The position numbers were made by a program, and so were the translations under genes. DNA of 64,000 nucleotides. Origin: Maricaulaceae bacterium EIL42A08. Its GTDB lineage: Bacteria; Pseudomonadota; Alphaproteobacteria; Caulobacterales; Maricaulaceae. Shown one piece after another: positions 25,998 through 35,816 of this stretch. The DNA is taken from the NCBI GenBank assembly GCA_024178355.1, contig JAMZNZ010000002.1, forward strand, positions 539,501-603,500. The letters run 5' to 3'. The notes below the pieces were generated by a model. That model worked only from the letters and a program-made list of their open reading frames with translations, did no database searches and was not told the origin of the DNA. How positions within the stretch are numbered: the stretch's first letter is position 1; every line of letters begins with the position of its first letter.

Positions 25998-27017
25998 ATG
26001 ACTAAAGAACTGCCCCATGCCCCAACCTTCTTGATTGGAACTGTGCCGGCGCGCGCGCCTGTGTTGCTGGCACCGATGTCCGGCGTGACGGACTGGCCTA
26101 TCCGTCGCCAGGCTTTTGCATGGGGTGCCGGTCTTGTCGTGTCTGAAATGGTGGCGTGTGAAACGCTGGCGCAGGGGCGCGAAGATGTCATTCGACGCAT
26201 GAAGGCTGATGAACGCTGCGGCCCCCATGTGATCCAGCTGGCTGGCCGGGAGACTCGTTGGATGTCCGAGGGCGCAAGGCTTGCGGTCGACGCGGGCGCG
26301 GATGTGATTGATATCAACATGGGCTGCCCGGCGCGCCAGGTGACACGCGGTTTATCGGGTTCGGCTTTGATGCGTGACCTTGATCACGCACTTGAACTCA
26401 TTGAAGCCACGGTTTCCGCCTCAAGCGTTCCTGTGACACTGAAAATGCGTCTTGGTTGGGACCATGACAGCATCAATGCGCCCGAACTCGCGCGGCGGGC
26501 TGAAAACGCGGGCGTTCAGATGATCACGGTCCACGGACGCACCCGCCAGCAATTCTATACTGGCCGTGCCGACTGGCGCGCGGTCGCCGCTGTGAAATCT
26601 GCGGTCTCTGTGCCGCTCGTTGTGAATGGAGATATCGCAACACCAGAGCATGCGCGTAACGCGCTCGCCGCCTCAGGGGCGGATGCGGTCATGGTCGGAC
26701 GGGCCAGTCAGGGGCGCCCATGGCTTCCCGGTGCTATCGCGCGCGCGCTGCAGACCGATACAGGCTTGGTCGAGCCTTCTCTGATGGAGGGAGCCGCAAG
26801 CCTGGAAGAGGCGCTCGAGGATTCCGTCACCCTGTACGGCGAGGAGCTCGGCGTGCGTTGCATGCGCAAGCATTTTGCCAGCTTCGTTGATTGGGCCGTT
26901 AGCGATCCGCATGAAGCGAAATCCTGGCGGGGCACGCTCTGTCGCGCCAAAGATGCTCATTCGGTCAAGGACTCGCTTCATCGCTTTGTCGCCCGCCATG
27001 CCCGTGATGCCGCATGA
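25998..27017 (+). CDS. dusB: tRNA dihydrouridine synthase B (NifR3)
   Basis: FMN enzyme reducing uridines in the tRNA D loop. 339 residues: VLLAPMSGVTDWPIRRQAF, ELVVSEMVA-type motif, VIDINMGCPARQVTRGLSGSALM with the catalytic cysteine, VTLKMRLGWD, ITVHGRTRQQFYTG, VNGDIATPEHA and AVMVGRASQGRPWLPGAI. Its stop overlaps the ntrB start (ATGA), the classic nifR3-ntrBC layout of alphaproteobacteria. Confidence 0.97.
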   Translation: MTKELPHAPTFLIGTVPARAPVLLAPMSGVTDWPIRRQAFAWGAGLVVSEMVACETLAQGREDVIRRMKADERCGPHVIQLAGRETRWMSEGARLAVDAGADVIDINMGCPARQVTRGLSGSALMRDLDHALELIEATVSASSVPVTLKMRLGWDHDSINAPELARRAENAGVQMITVHGRTRQQFYTGRADWRAVAAVKSAVSVPLVVNGDIATPEHARNALAASGADAVMVGRASQGRPWLPGAIARALQTDTGLVEPSLMEGAASLEEALEDSVTLYGEELGVRCMRKHFASFVDWAVSDPHEAKSWRGTLCRAKDAHSVKDSLHRFVARHARDAA

Positions 27018-28036
27018 CGAGTGCTCGCGCCGCTGAAGCCGCCAGCGTCGGCTTGATCCTGGTAACGGCAGAGGGCCAGATTGAGTACGTCAACGATAGC
27101 GCCGAGCGTTTGATGCAACGGTCGCGCAAGCGCCTGTTAAAAGCCTCTTTGAGTGAACTGGGGGCCATTGGTGGGGCGATAATGCCTTTGGTGGCCAAGG
27201 CTCTTGATGAGCAGCGTGACGTGTTCGCTCATGATCTGCCAGTGAACACCGAAACCGGGCTCGTGCGCCTGTCTGTCGATGCGGCACCAGAAGGCGACGG
27301 GGTCTGTCTGTGTTTGCGGCCGTGGCCGGAAGCGGGTGCCAGCCCCTCCGGTGGTATTGCGGCCAGCGCCGCAGCCGGTTTCGGGCGTATGCTGTCTCAC
27401 GAGCTCAAAAACCCGATCGCCGGGGCGAGGGGCGCTGCCCAGCTTATTGCAAGTTCTGATCCGGCAGAAATACGCGAGCTTTCTGAACTCATAATTTGCG
27501 AACTTGATCGCGCGCGCCGCATTGCAGACCACTGGAGCCAGGTGGGTGATATCGCGCTTGGGCCGCTGGAGCCGATCAATATGCACGCCCTTGTTCGCAA
27601 GGCGGTTTGTTCGGCTCGGGCAGGTGGCAGCGGTCTTATCGCCTGGGAAGAACATTTTGACCCTTCCCTGCCTGAAGCGCTTGCAGATGAAGATCTTGCA
27701 TTACAGGCAATATTGAATCTTCTGATCAACGCCGCTGAAGCACAGGGTGAGGAAGAAGGACGGGTCTCAGTCACGACGCGTTATCGCGCCGCTCGCCCTG
27801 GTGGACCTGCTCCTGATGCTCGAATTGAAGTGATGGTGGAAGACAACGGGGCCGGTATACCTGAGCTCATGCAAAGCGCCGTTTTTAATCCGTTTGTAAC
27901 GAGCAAGCCTGCCGGGGAGGGCCTTGGTCTCGCCCTGGTCGCGCGAATTGCCGAGCTGCACGGTGGCGGTGTCGAGTTTGAAAGCCGTCCCGGTCGGACA
28001 ACCTTCCACCTCTATTTCAAGGAATCGCGGTCATGA
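27014..28036 (+). CDS. ntrB: nitrogen-regulation sensor histidine kinase NtrB
   Basis: Soluble two-component kinase responding, through PII, to nitrogen status. 340 residues: PAS domain at ~10-100 (GLILVTAEGQIEYVNDSAERLMQ), phospho-acceptor helix GRMLSHELKNPIAGARGAAQLI with His129, N box EDLALQAILNLLINAAEAQ and G box VEDNGAGIPE, then GEGLGLALVARIAELHGG. No membrane segment. It overlaps dusB by four bases and ntrC by four. Its partner NtrC has a degenerate ATPase domain, so the output is probably not classical sigma-54 activation. Confidence 0.95.
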   Translation: MTSARAAEAASVGLILVTAEGQIEYVNDSAERLMQRSRKRLLKASLSELGAIGGAIMPLVAKALDEQRDVFAHDLPVNTETGLVRLSVDAAPEGDGVCLCLRPWPEAGASPSGGIAASAAAGFGRMLSHELKNPIAGARGAAQLIASSDPAEIRELSELIICELDRARRIADHWSQVGDIALGPLEPINMHALVRKAVCSARAGGSGLIAWEEHFDPSLPEALADEDLALQAILNLLINAAEAQGEEEGRVSVTTRYRAARPGGPAPDARIEVMVEDNGAGIPELMQSAVFNPFVTSKPAGEGLGLALVARIAELHGGGVEFESRPGRTTFHLYFKESRS

Positions 28037-29301
28037 CACGGCGTGTGATTGTTCTGGAAGACGATGAATCGCTTCGCCTCGTAATCACCAAGGCCCTGTC
28101 TCGTGCCGGCTTTGAGGTGCGCGCAACGGCCAGTCCGGAAACTGCAATTGAACGGATGGCGCGTCATGAGGCTGATGCTCTGGTCGCGGATGTGCTTCTG
28201 GGGCGAGACAATTTTCTTGATAGGATTGGGGAGGTGCGGCAGCTGCGTCCCGATGCACCGATACTTGTCATGAGCGCTCAGACAACAGCAGGAACAGCGC
28301 TCAAAGCTGATAGCGCCGGTGCCTTTGAATACCTCCCAAAGCCATTTGATATCAATGATCTGGTTGATACACTTAACCGATCACTCGAACGAAAGCCGCC
28401 CCAGCGTTCCTCTGGTGAAGTGACTGCAGAGCCAGAATTGCTGGGTCGGTCATCGGTGATGCAGACGGCATTCAAGGCAATTGCCAGGCTGACCCGGTCG
28501 CATGTTCCCGTGCTGATAACGGGGCCAGATGGCAGTGGGCGGGCGAGTGCGGCGCGCGTTATCCACAAACGAGGGATGATCGATGGGCCTCTTGTCGAAG
28601 CGGGCCCGCGCCAGCTGGATTCAGAGCCTGCAAAGCTGTGGGCCGCCGCCGAGGGTGGAAGCCTGTTGCTGCGGCGCGCGGATGACTGGAGCGCGGATAG
28701 TCAAAAATTTATAAGAGAGATGCTTGAAAGTAAGGGTGGCAATAATGTGCGCCTTCTGACCACGGGCTCAGAGCAGGTTGCTGATGTTTTGCCGCGCGGG
28801 CTATTGGATTTGATGTCCGTTGGGCATATCGAAATTCCGCCTGTGTTTCAGCGCAGTGGTGATCGCGCCCTGTTGTTCGACAGCTTTTTACAGGCAGCGG
28901 GGGCTGGCTTCAGCTTAAGCCAGGACGCGATTGATTTCGTCAATTCCCAGGTTTGGCCAGGCGAGGTACTTCAGCTTAAACGCACCGCACAGCACATTGC
29001 CGCGCAAGGCCAGCCAGGCAAGGTCGAGGCAAGCACAGTTGCAGCCGCAATGGTTGGGCCCATGCACCATGATCCGGCCGAGGAGCTTGAGTTGGCGGGT
29101 ATCCGCTATTTTGCAGCCTCCGACGCGCAGGACGCTAGCGATCTGGCAACGGCTGCGATCATGCATCTTGAATGTGGGATGATCAAAGCCGCGCTTGAGG
29201 CCTCCGGTGGCGTACGCCAGGAGGCTGCAAAGCGCCTGGGCATGAACCGCAACACCTTCTCGCGAAAAATAGATCAATATGATCTTGATGTTGGGGATTG
29301 A
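28033..29301 (+). CDS. ntrC: NtrC-type response regulator with degenerate AAA+ domain
   Basis: 422 residues. Receiver domain intact: acidic pocket LEDDESLR, phospho-acceptor Asp53 in VADVLL, and K103 in YLPKPFD. The AAA+ part is present in outline but stripped: Walker A reads GPDGSGRAS (Lys replaced by Arg170), the Walker B region reads GGSLLLRRADD with no Asp-Glu pair, and the GAFTGA sigma-54 loop is absent. The C-terminal Fis-type helix-turn-helix (QEAAKRLGMNRNTFSRKID) is intact. It can probably be phosphorylated and bind DNA but not remodel sigma-54 polymerase; related alphaproteobacterial NtrC without GAFTGA act differently, so repression or sigma-70 control is inferred. Confidence 0.93.
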   Translation: MTRRVIVLEDDESLRLVITKALSRAGFEVRATASPETAIERMARHEADALVADVLLGRDNFLDRIGEVRQLRPDAPILVMSAQTTAGTALKADSAGAFEYLPKPFDINDLVDTLNRSLERKPPQRSSGEVTAEPELLGRSSVMQTAFKAIARLTRSHVPVLITGPDGSGRASAARVIHKRGMIDGPLVEAGPRQLDSEPAKLWAAAEGGSLLLRRADDWSADSQKFIREMLESKGGNNVRLLTTGSEQVADVLPRGLLDLMSVGHIEIPPVFQRSGDRALLFDSFLQAAGAGFSLSQDAIDFVNSQVWPGEVLQLKRTAQHIAAQGQPGKVEASTVAAAMVGPMHHDPAEELELAGIRYFAASDAQDASDLATAAIMHLECGMIKAALEASGGVRQEAAKRLGMNRNTFSRKIDQYDLDVGD

Positions 29302-29373
29302 TGAACACAGTGCGTTGATTTTATGCAACAGCTAGGCCATGGTCCGGCTGGGGCGTAAGGAAACAAGCCACTC

Positions 29374-31599
29374 GTGCCAAGACCGCATTCGAAAATCCCG
29401 GTTCAAGCCGCAGCTCAGTCTGCGTTTGCTGTCGCCTTTGCGTTTGCAGGTGTCGGGGTGGTCGCGCTTGCATTGATGGCGGTGAGCGATAACAGCGCCT
29501 TTAGTCCGGGCAGCGCGCTGTTCACCAGTCTTCTGGCTTTGGTTGCGGTCGTCACGTTCGGACTAATCGTCTGGACGGGTTTGAGAATTGCGCGCCGGGC
29601 GAGGGGCAGACAGTCCGGAGCGCCGGCTCCACAGCTTCAAACGCGCTTCATGACGCTGTTTGCGGTCGCCGCAGTGGTGCCAGCCGTGCTAATGGCCGGT
29701 TTCCATGTACTGGTTTTGAACCGTGGCATTGAATTCTGGTTTGGCGAGCGTGTGTCTTCGCTTGTTGAATCGTCCGAGGAGATGCGGCGAGAGTGGGCTA
29801 TCCAGGCGCTTCAGATCGCCAATGTTCAGTTTCAGTCTACAGCCGAAAATCTAAATTATCTCGATACCGTCCGAGGCTTTCAGGAATCCCGGATTCGCTA
29901 CAATGAGTATCTGAGCCAACAGGCCTTTTTACGTAATATTCCTGCGCTTTACGTCATCGATAGCCGTGCAACGGTGCTCGCCCGAAGCGAAGCAGCGGTC
30001 GGTGCGCCCGCTTACTCACCGCCTAATGCAGAGCTATTCGAGATCGCCAACGAAGGCGACCTGGCCGCGAGCGCCGTTGTTACGCGCGCAGACGCTCAGG
30101 ACTATGTTCATCTGCTGATCCGGCTTTCAAATTATCAGGACGCCTATCTTTATGGGGTCTGGTATGTGGATTTTTCTGCCCTCGACGAGCCTCGACAGGC
30201 GACAGCGTCCTATCAGGAGGCGATCGCACGGGAGGCGCGCATGCGCGAGGGCTTTTTCCTCGTGTACGCGCTCGCCGCGTTTCTGATTTTTGTTGGTGCG
30301 GTCTGGCTTGCGTTGTCTGCCGCAGCAACAGTGGTCAATCCGGTCTCCCGGCTGGTGTCGGCGGCTGAAAGGATCCGCCACGGCGACCTTGAGGTCAGGG
30401 TTGAAACTGCCAATAAAGACGATGAGATCGGCGCGCTCGGTCTGGCATTTAACAGAATGACCGAGCAGCTTGAGTCTCAGCGAGGTGCGCTACTTGAGGC
30501 CAATGTTGAGTCAGAGCGCCGCCGTGGCTTTATAGAAGCCGTGCTCTCGGGTGTAACAGCGGGCGTTATCGGCATTAATTCAGAGCAGCGGATTACATTG
30601 GTAAATCCCTCCGCCGCAGCTCTTCTGGGGGCAGATCCGGGTGATCTGGTGGATCAACCCCTGTCTGTAGCTGCACCGGTTTTTGCTGACGTCATTGCTC
30701 AGTCAGAGCGCAGTCGTGACGGTCTGACTGAACAGCAGATTGATATGATCACACCGGATGGCAATGCTCTGCACCTCAATGTCCGTGTAGGTCGGGACGC
30801 TGACAACGGCGTGGTCATTACATTTGACGATGTTACACGCCTTGTTGCCGCCCAGCGCAACGCAGCCTGGCGCGATGTGGCCCGCAGGATTGCCCACGAG
30901 ATCAAAAATCCGCTCACGCCGATCCAGCTGTCAGCTGAGCGTCTGCGGCGCAAATACCGAAGCGGGCTTGAGGAGAGCGAGACCTCTACCTTCGACCGCT
31001 GCGTAGACACGATTGTGCGTCAGGTCAGCGATATTGGTCGGATGGTTGACGAGTTTTCTTCCTTCGCCCGGATGCCGGCCCCAAAAATGGAGCTGTCCGA
31101 CCTTAATGAGATAGCCCGTGGAGCGGTTTTTGCTCAGCGGGTTGCCTCGCCCAGCATTCGCATGCCCTACAGTGAAACGGCCGACAGCGTTGACGTGGAA
31201 TGCGACAGCCGGCTGGCGGGCCAGGCGCTGGCCAATATTCTCAAGAATGCCGCAGAGAGTGTATCAGCACGTGTCGATGCCGATGGGGGCAAGGCGACCG
31301 GGGAAATCGGCGTGAAGGTGTTCCGGCACGACGGCTTTGGAATAATCGAGGTCGCTGACAATGGGCTGGGTTGGCCGACCGCTGATCGCTCGCGTCTGAC
31401 CGAACCCTATATGACAACACGGGAAAAGGGCACAGGCCTGGGGCTGGCGATCGTGCGTCGGGTGATGGAAGACCATGGCGGTCGACTTGAACTTGATGAT
31501 CCCGGTCCCGAACAGCGTGGGGCGATCGTCCGGTTGGCCTTTCCCTTGCTAGACACAAGACGTGACGCACAGAAAGCGTCAGAACAAGCAGAGGCGTAA
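29374..31599 (+). CDS. ntrY: membrane sensor histidine kinase NtrY
   Basis: 741 residues with the NtrY plan: three hydrophobic segments near the N-terminus (FAVAFAFAGVGVVALALMAV; LFTSLLALVAVVTFGLIVWTG; FMTLFAVAAVVPAVLMAGFHV), a periplasmic sensing region to ~residue 288, another helix VYALAAFLIFVGAVWLAL, HAMP domain (VSRLVSAAERIRHGDLEV), PAS (GVTAGVIGINSEQRITLVN), His508 in RIAHEIKNPLTPIQLSAERL, then N, G1 and G2 boxes ending GLGLAIVRRVMEDHGG. Start is GTG with GTAAGGA upstream. The pair with NtrX controls nitrogen and redox responses in relatives. The 72 bases before it may hold a promoter. Confidence 0.95.
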   Translation: MPRPHSKIPVQAAAQSAFAVAFAFAGVGVVALALMAVSDNSAFSPGSALFTSLLALVAVVTFGLIVWTGLRIARRARGRQSGAPAPQLQTRFMTLFAVAAVVPAVLMAGFHVLVLNRGIEFWFGERVSSLVESSEEMRREWAIQALQIANVQFQSTAENLNYLDTVRGFQESRIRYNEYLSQQAFLRNIPALYVIDSRATVLARSEAAVGAPAYSPPNAELFEIANEGDLAASAVVTRADAQDYVHLLIRLSNYQDAYLYGVWYVDFSALDEPRQATASYQEAIAREARMREGFFLVYALAAFLIFVGAVWLALSAAATVVNPVSRLVSAAERIRHGDLEVRVETANKDDEIGALGLAFNRMTEQLESQRGALLEANVESERRRGFIEAVLSGVTAGVIGINSEQRITLVNPSAAALLGADPGDLVDQPLSVAAPVFADVIAQSERSRDGLTEQQIDMITPDGNALHLNVRVGRDADNGVVITFDDVTRLVAAQRNAAWRDVARRIAHEIKNPLTPIQLSAERLRRKYRSGLEESETSTFDRCVDTIVRQVSDIGRMVDEFSSFARMPAPKMELSDLNEIARGAVFAQRVASPSIRMPYSETADSVDVECDSRLAGQALANILKNAAESVSARVDADGGKATGEIGVKVFRHDGFGIIEVADNGLGWPTADRSRLTEPYMTTREKGTGLGLAIVRRVMEDHGGRLELDDPGPEQRGAIVRLAFPLLDTRRDAQKASEQAEA

Positions 31600-31607
31600 G
31601 ACGAGAC

Positions 31608-33023
31608 ATGGCCCAGGATATTCTCATCGTCGATGATGAAACCGACATCCGGGAACTCATCGGTGGACTGCTGGAAGATGAGGGCTATCAGGCCCGCTAT
31701 GCCGGTAATGCTGATAGCGCCCTTGCAGAGGTTCGTGCACGCACACCGGCCCTGGCGATCCTTGATGTCTGGCTTCAGGGCAGCCGACTGGATGGCATCG
31801 AGCTGCTGGATGAAATCAAGCAGGGCGACCCGGATCTGCCAATCATCGTGATCTCCGGTCATGGGACGATTGAGACGGCCGTGGCTGCGATCCGCAAAGG
31901 GGCTTATGACTTCATTGAAAAGCCCTTCAAATCCGACAAGCTTCTGGTCACGGTTGAACGTGCGTTAGAGACAAGCAGGCTACGCCGCGAAAACGCTGAG
32001 CTACGCTCGAAAAGCGATGCGCACTCTGAGCTTGTTGGTGAAAGCGCGGCGGCTATTGCTTTACGCAACATGATTGAAAAGGTCGCCCCGACCAATTCGC
32101 GCGTCCTTATTTCCGGGGCACCCGGGTCCGGCAAAGAGCTGGTTGCGCGCATGATTCATGCCCAGTCGTTACGCGCTGATGGGCCGTTCGTACCAGTCAG
32201 TGCGGCGATGATGGACCCTGAACGGGTGGAAGCCGAGCTCTTTGGTTCAGAAAGCGAGGGCGGCGTCGAGCGCGTGGGGCTGTTGGAGCAGGCCCACGGA
32301 GGCACGCTTTTCCTTGATGAAGTCGGCGACATGCCGATCGCCACGCAAGGCAAGCTCTTACGCATGCTGGTTGAGCAACGTTTCAAGCGCCTTGGCGGCA
32401 ACTCTGATGTTGAGGTGAATGTCAGGGTCCTGTCATCGAGTGCCCGTGATCTGCGTAGCCTGATCGTCCAGGGCCGCTTCCGCGAGGACCTTTTCCACCG
32501 GCTCGCTGTGGTTCCGATCGAAGCGCCCTCGCTGGCCGAGCGTCGCGATGATATTCCGCTTCTGGTCAATCATTTCATTGAGCGCCTGGTTGCCATGTCT
32601 GGCCTGCCGCCGCGTAAGATTGGCGATGATGCCATGGCGGCGCTTCAAGCCCACGACTGGCCCGGCAATGTCCGTCAGCTTCGCAATAACGTGGAACGCC
32701 TGCTGATCCTTGCTGTGGGTGACTCGTCTCAGCCGGTCACGCTCGACAGCTTGCCCTCTGAAGTGACCGGTCGTTCAGCAAGCAATGACGCCGGATTTGA
32801 CGCAGAACGCATGATTGGCTTGCCGCTACGTGATGCGCGTGAGAAGTTCGAGCGAGAATACCTCAAGGTCCAGATCAACCGATTTGGTGGAAATATCTCG
32901 CGCACGGCGACCTTTATTGGCATGGAGCGGTCGGCCTTGCATCGCAAGTTGAAGACGCTTGGTGTCGGAAACGGGGCCAAGACTGATGCCGAGACCGACC
33001 CCGATGCAGAAAAAGCGTCCTAA
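31608..33023 (+). CDS. ntrX: response regulator NtrX
   Basis: 471 residues: receiver with phospho-acceptor Asp53 (ILDVWL), AAA+ domain and Fis-type helix-turn-helix (GGNISRTATFIGMERSALHRKLK). Walker A GAPGSGKE (170-177) and Walker B GGTLFLDE (231-238) are intact, as is the late DWPGNVRQLRNNVERL. The GAFTGA loop is not present: after EAELFGSESEGG the sequence runs straight to VERVGLLEQAHGG, so ATPase activity may be kept without sigma-54 contact. It follows ntrY after eight bases and precedes trkA by 19. Confidence 0.95.
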   Translation: MAQDILIVDDETDIRELIGGLLEDEGYQARYAGNADSALAEVRARTPALAILDVWLQGSRLDGIELLDEIKQGDPDLPIIVISGHGTIETAVAAIRKGAYDFIEKPFKSDKLLVTVERALETSRLRRENAELRSKSDAHSELVGESAAAIALRNMIEKVAPTNSRVLISGAPGSGKELVARMIHAQSLRADGPFVPVSAAMMDPERVEAELFGSESEGGVERVGLLEQAHGGTLFLDEVGDMPIATQGKLLRMLVEQRFKRLGGNSDVEVNVRVLSSSARDLRSLIVQGRFREDLFHRLAVVPIEAPSLAERRDDIPLLVNHFIERLVAMSGLPPRKIGDDAMAALQAHDWPGNVRQLRNNVERLLILAVGDSSQPVTLDSLPSEVTGRSASNDAGFDAERMIGLPLRDAREKFEREYLKVQINRFGGNISRTATFIGMERSALHRKLKTLGVGNGAKTDAETDPDAEKAS

Positions 33024-33042
33024 CCCCTCATAGAGTACTCCC

Positions 33043-34416
33043 ATGAAGGCAGTCGTCTGCGGCGCAGGCCGTGTTGGATATGGCATTGCACGCGAGCTTG
33101 CCGCTGAAGGTAACTCGGTGACTGTTGTCGACTGGTCACGAGAGCTCGTAGACAAAGTCACGACAGACTTGGATGTGCGTGGAGTAGTGGGGCACGGCTC
33201 CCACCCTGATGTTCTCGACAAGGCTGGCGTCGGTGATGCCGATCTTCTGGTGGCCGTGACCTATTCTGATGAGGTCAACATGGTCGCTGCCCAGGTGGCC
33301 CATTCCATCTTCGAAACGCCAATGAAGATCGCACGCGTGCGCTCCCAGACCTATCTGGACAAGCGATGGGGCGCGCTGTTTGCCGACGGTGCGATGCCGG
33401 TGGACGTTACGATCTCGCCAGAGCTTGAGGTGAGCCGGTCCATATTGCAGCGGATGGAGACGCCAGGGGCGTTTGCCACCGCGCCGTTTGCGAACTCCAG
33501 GGTTCAGGTGCTGGGGCTGTCGGTGGATGAAAATTCGCCCGTGGTCACAAGCACACGTGATCAGCTGCTGGAGTTGTTTCCTGATCTGGGCTTCGACCTT
33601 GTTGGCATTCAGCGCGATAAGACGCTCTTCATTCCTGATGGTAGCGATCCGATCATGCCTGGTGATGAGGTCTATCTCAGCCTGGCCGCGGGTCAGGTCA
33701 AACGCGCCCTTGATGTCTTTGGTCAGGACGCCCAGCGTGCGCGCAAGGTTGTTATCGTCGGTGCGGGCAATATCGGGCTTTATGTCGCCAAGGCCCTGGA
33801 GCGGGTGAGCGGGGTTCGCGTGCGTCTGATTGAACGCGACAAGCCGCAGGCGGAGAAGGCTGCTGATGTCCTGCGAAAGACGGTGGTCCTTCACGGTGAC
33901 GGTCTGGACCGCGAGGTCTTGCGCGAAGCCGGGGTCGAGGATGCTGAGCTTACGCTGTGCCTGACAAATGACGACAAGGTAAACCTGCTAAGCGCCGTTA
34001 TGGCCAAGCGGGAAGGGGCCTCGCGCTCGCTTTGCCTTGTCAATGACCAGGCCTTTGAGCCGGTTAAATCTGCGCTCGATATTGATGTTCTGATCGATCC
34101 ACGCGGTGTGACGGTGTCGACGATCCTCCAGCATATTCGCCGTGGCCGGATTACGGGGCTGCAATCGCTGGCGGGCGGTCAGGCCGAGGCGCTGGAAGGT
34201 GTCGCGCTTGCCACCTCTCCGCTTATCGGCAAGACGCTGAATACGCTGGAGCTGGATGAAGGCATTTCTGTTTGCGCCCTTGTACGCGGTGATAAAGTCT
34301 TTTTTGCACGCGACGATGTGAAGGTAGAAGAAAATGACCGCGTCGTTTTCTTTGCCCTTAAAGGATCTGTGTCGAAGGTTGAGCAAATGTTCCGCGTCAG
34401 CCTGGAATACTTCTAG
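33043..34416 (+). CDS. trkA: Trk potassium-uptake regulatory protein TrkA
   Basis: Cytoplasmic NAD(H)-binding regulator of the Trk K+ channel. 457 residues with two RCK units: AVVCGAGRVGYGIARELAAEGN and VVIVGAGNIGLYVAKALERV, each a Rossmann GxGxxG, with RCK-C regions between and after (TSPLIGKTLNTLELDEGISV). Followed within five bases by trkH, the channel subunit, so the whole uptake system is encoded here, in the usual spot between ntrX and hfq. Confidence 0.96.
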   Translation: MKAVVCGAGRVGYGIARELAAEGNSVTVVDWSRELVDKVTTDLDVRGVVGHGSHPDVLDKAGVGDADLLVAVTYSDEVNMVAAQVAHSIFETPMKIARVRSQTYLDKRWGALFADGAMPVDVTISPELEVSRSILQRMETPGAFATAPFANSRVQVLGLSVDENSPVVTSTRDQLLELFPDLGFDLVGIQRDKTLFIPDGSDPIMPGDEVYLSLAAGQVKRALDVFGQDAQRARKVVIVGAGNIGLYVAKALERVSGVRVRLIERDKPQAEKAADVLRKTVVLHGDGLDREVLREAGVEDAELTLCLTNDDKVNLLSAVMAKREGASRSLCLVNDQAFEPVKSALDIDVLIDPRGVTVSTILQHIRRGRITGLQSLAGGQAEALEGVALATSPLIGKTLNTLELDEGISVCALVRGDKVFFARDDVKVEENDRVVFFALKGSVSKVEQMFRVSLEYF

Positions 34417-34421
34417 GGACA

Positions 34422-35816
34422 ATGACCCTCTCCCCTCGCATGTTCCGCGCCATGGCCTGGTGCGCTTTGCTGATCGCTGGCGCAGCGCTGCCCTTCATCG
34501 GCCTGGCCTTTCTGGAAGGCGCTGAAGCAGAGGCGAGGGGCTTCTTCTTTACCTTTGTGGCTGGCGGCTTTGTCGGCGGTGTTGTTCTGGCCGCAACTCA
34601 AGGCTCCACCCGGCCGGCCAGAGCCTCAGCAGCACTACGGCTTGCTTTCCTGGGGTGGCTGATCATGCCTGTACTGGCGGCAGCGCCGCTTATTCTGGCA
34701 ACAGGATCGGTCTCTCTTGGTGTTTTTGAAGCCTATTCTTCACTAACCACGACCGGAGCCATCACCCTCGCACCCGAAGATGCGGCCCGTTCTATTATTT
34801 TGTGGCGTTGCCTTCTGGCCTGGATGGGCGGGCTGGCGAGCCTTGTTTTCGCCGCAACGGTGTTTGCCGCTCTGGACCGGCGTGGCGTTGGCCTTCGCCG
34901 GACCACACTTTTGACCGTAGAACGGGCAGATCTGTTTACCAATTTCGGCCGAGCCGTGCGCCGGCTTGGCAGTGTTTATACCGCCCTGACCCTCTTGGGG
35001 GCCTTTTTCCTGATGGTGACGGGCAGCCCGCTGTTTGAGGCGCTCTGCCTTGCACTGTCCGGGATCGCGACGGCGGGACTGGCACCCTTTAGTGGGCCAT
35101 TGTCCAGCCAGCTTGGAATTGCAGGGACTCTTGTTCTGGTCGGGATCTGCGTGGTCGGTGCGTGGAACTTTGCCGTGATCTACGAGCTTGCCACACGCCG
35201 GCGGTATGGCCGGGGCACCGGTGAATTGCGCGCCATTGTGGGCGTATCGCTCGCGGTTGCAATCGGGGCAGGGATCGTTATTGGGCTTCCGGCCATTCTC
35301 CCGACCCTGTTTGATGCGCTGTTCGCGATCACGACGGCGGGATATCAGACAGCAGGCATTGCCTATGGCGGACCGGTTGTCTGGCTGATGCTGGCACTAA
35401 TCGGGGGATCAACGATCTCCACCACAGGCGGCATCAAGATGCCGCGTGTCCTTCTACTCATGCGCCGTGCGGGTGGGGAGCTTGAGGTGTTATCTCACCC
35501 CTCCGCTGCCATCCGAACTCGCTTTTCTGGTCGCGCTGTCAGCGATGAAGCGCTTGCAGGTGTTTGGGTGTATGCGCTCGCCTTTCCCGCTGTTATGGGC
35601 CTCGGGGCAATTATCATCGGGGCGGGGGGTGCCGGGTTTGATGAAGCCTGGCGCATGTCTGCTGCGGCGCTGACAAATGCCGGGCCACTTGCCGGGATCG
35701 ACTGGGCCAGTCAAAGCCCCGCATCGTTATTCGCGGCGTCTTTCCTGATGGTCCTCGGTCGGCTTGAGATTCTGGCCGCTGCCGCCGCGATTTATGTGAT
35801 TTTTGCCCGCGATTGA
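34422..35816 (+). CDS. trkH: Trk potassium-uptake channel TrkH
   Basis: Inner-membrane K+ channel of the SKT superfamily. 464 residues with about ten membrane helices and four pore-loop repeats; the filter-like stretches include EAYSSLTTTGAITL, LSGIATAGLAPFSG, ITTAGYQTAG and SAAALTNAGPLAG, plus GGSTISTTGGIKMPRVLLLMRR before the third pair. It follows trkA directly. A 113-base gap with a promoter for hfq follows. Confidence 0.95.
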   Translation: MTLSPRMFRAMAWCALLIAGAALPFIGLAFLEGAEAEARGFFFTFVAGGFVGGVVLAATQGSTRPARASAALRLAFLGWLIMPVLAAAPLILATGSVSLGVFEAYSSLTTTGAITLAPEDAARSIILWRCLLAWMGGLASLVFAATVFAALDRRGVGLRRTTLLTVERADLFTNFGRAVRRLGSVYTALTLLGAFFLMVTGSPLFEALCLALSGIATAGLAPFSGPLSSQLGIAGTLVLVGICVVGAWNFAVIYELATRRRYGRGTGELRAIVGVSLAVAIGAGIVIGLPAILPTLFDALFAITTAGYQTAGIAYGGPVVWLMLALIGGSTISTTGGIKMPRVLLLMRRAGGELEVLSHPSAAIRTRFSGRAVSDEALAGVWVYALAFPAVMGLGAIIIGAGGAGFDEAWRMSAAALTNAGPLAGIDWASQSPASLFAASFLMVLGRLEILAAAAAIYVIFARD

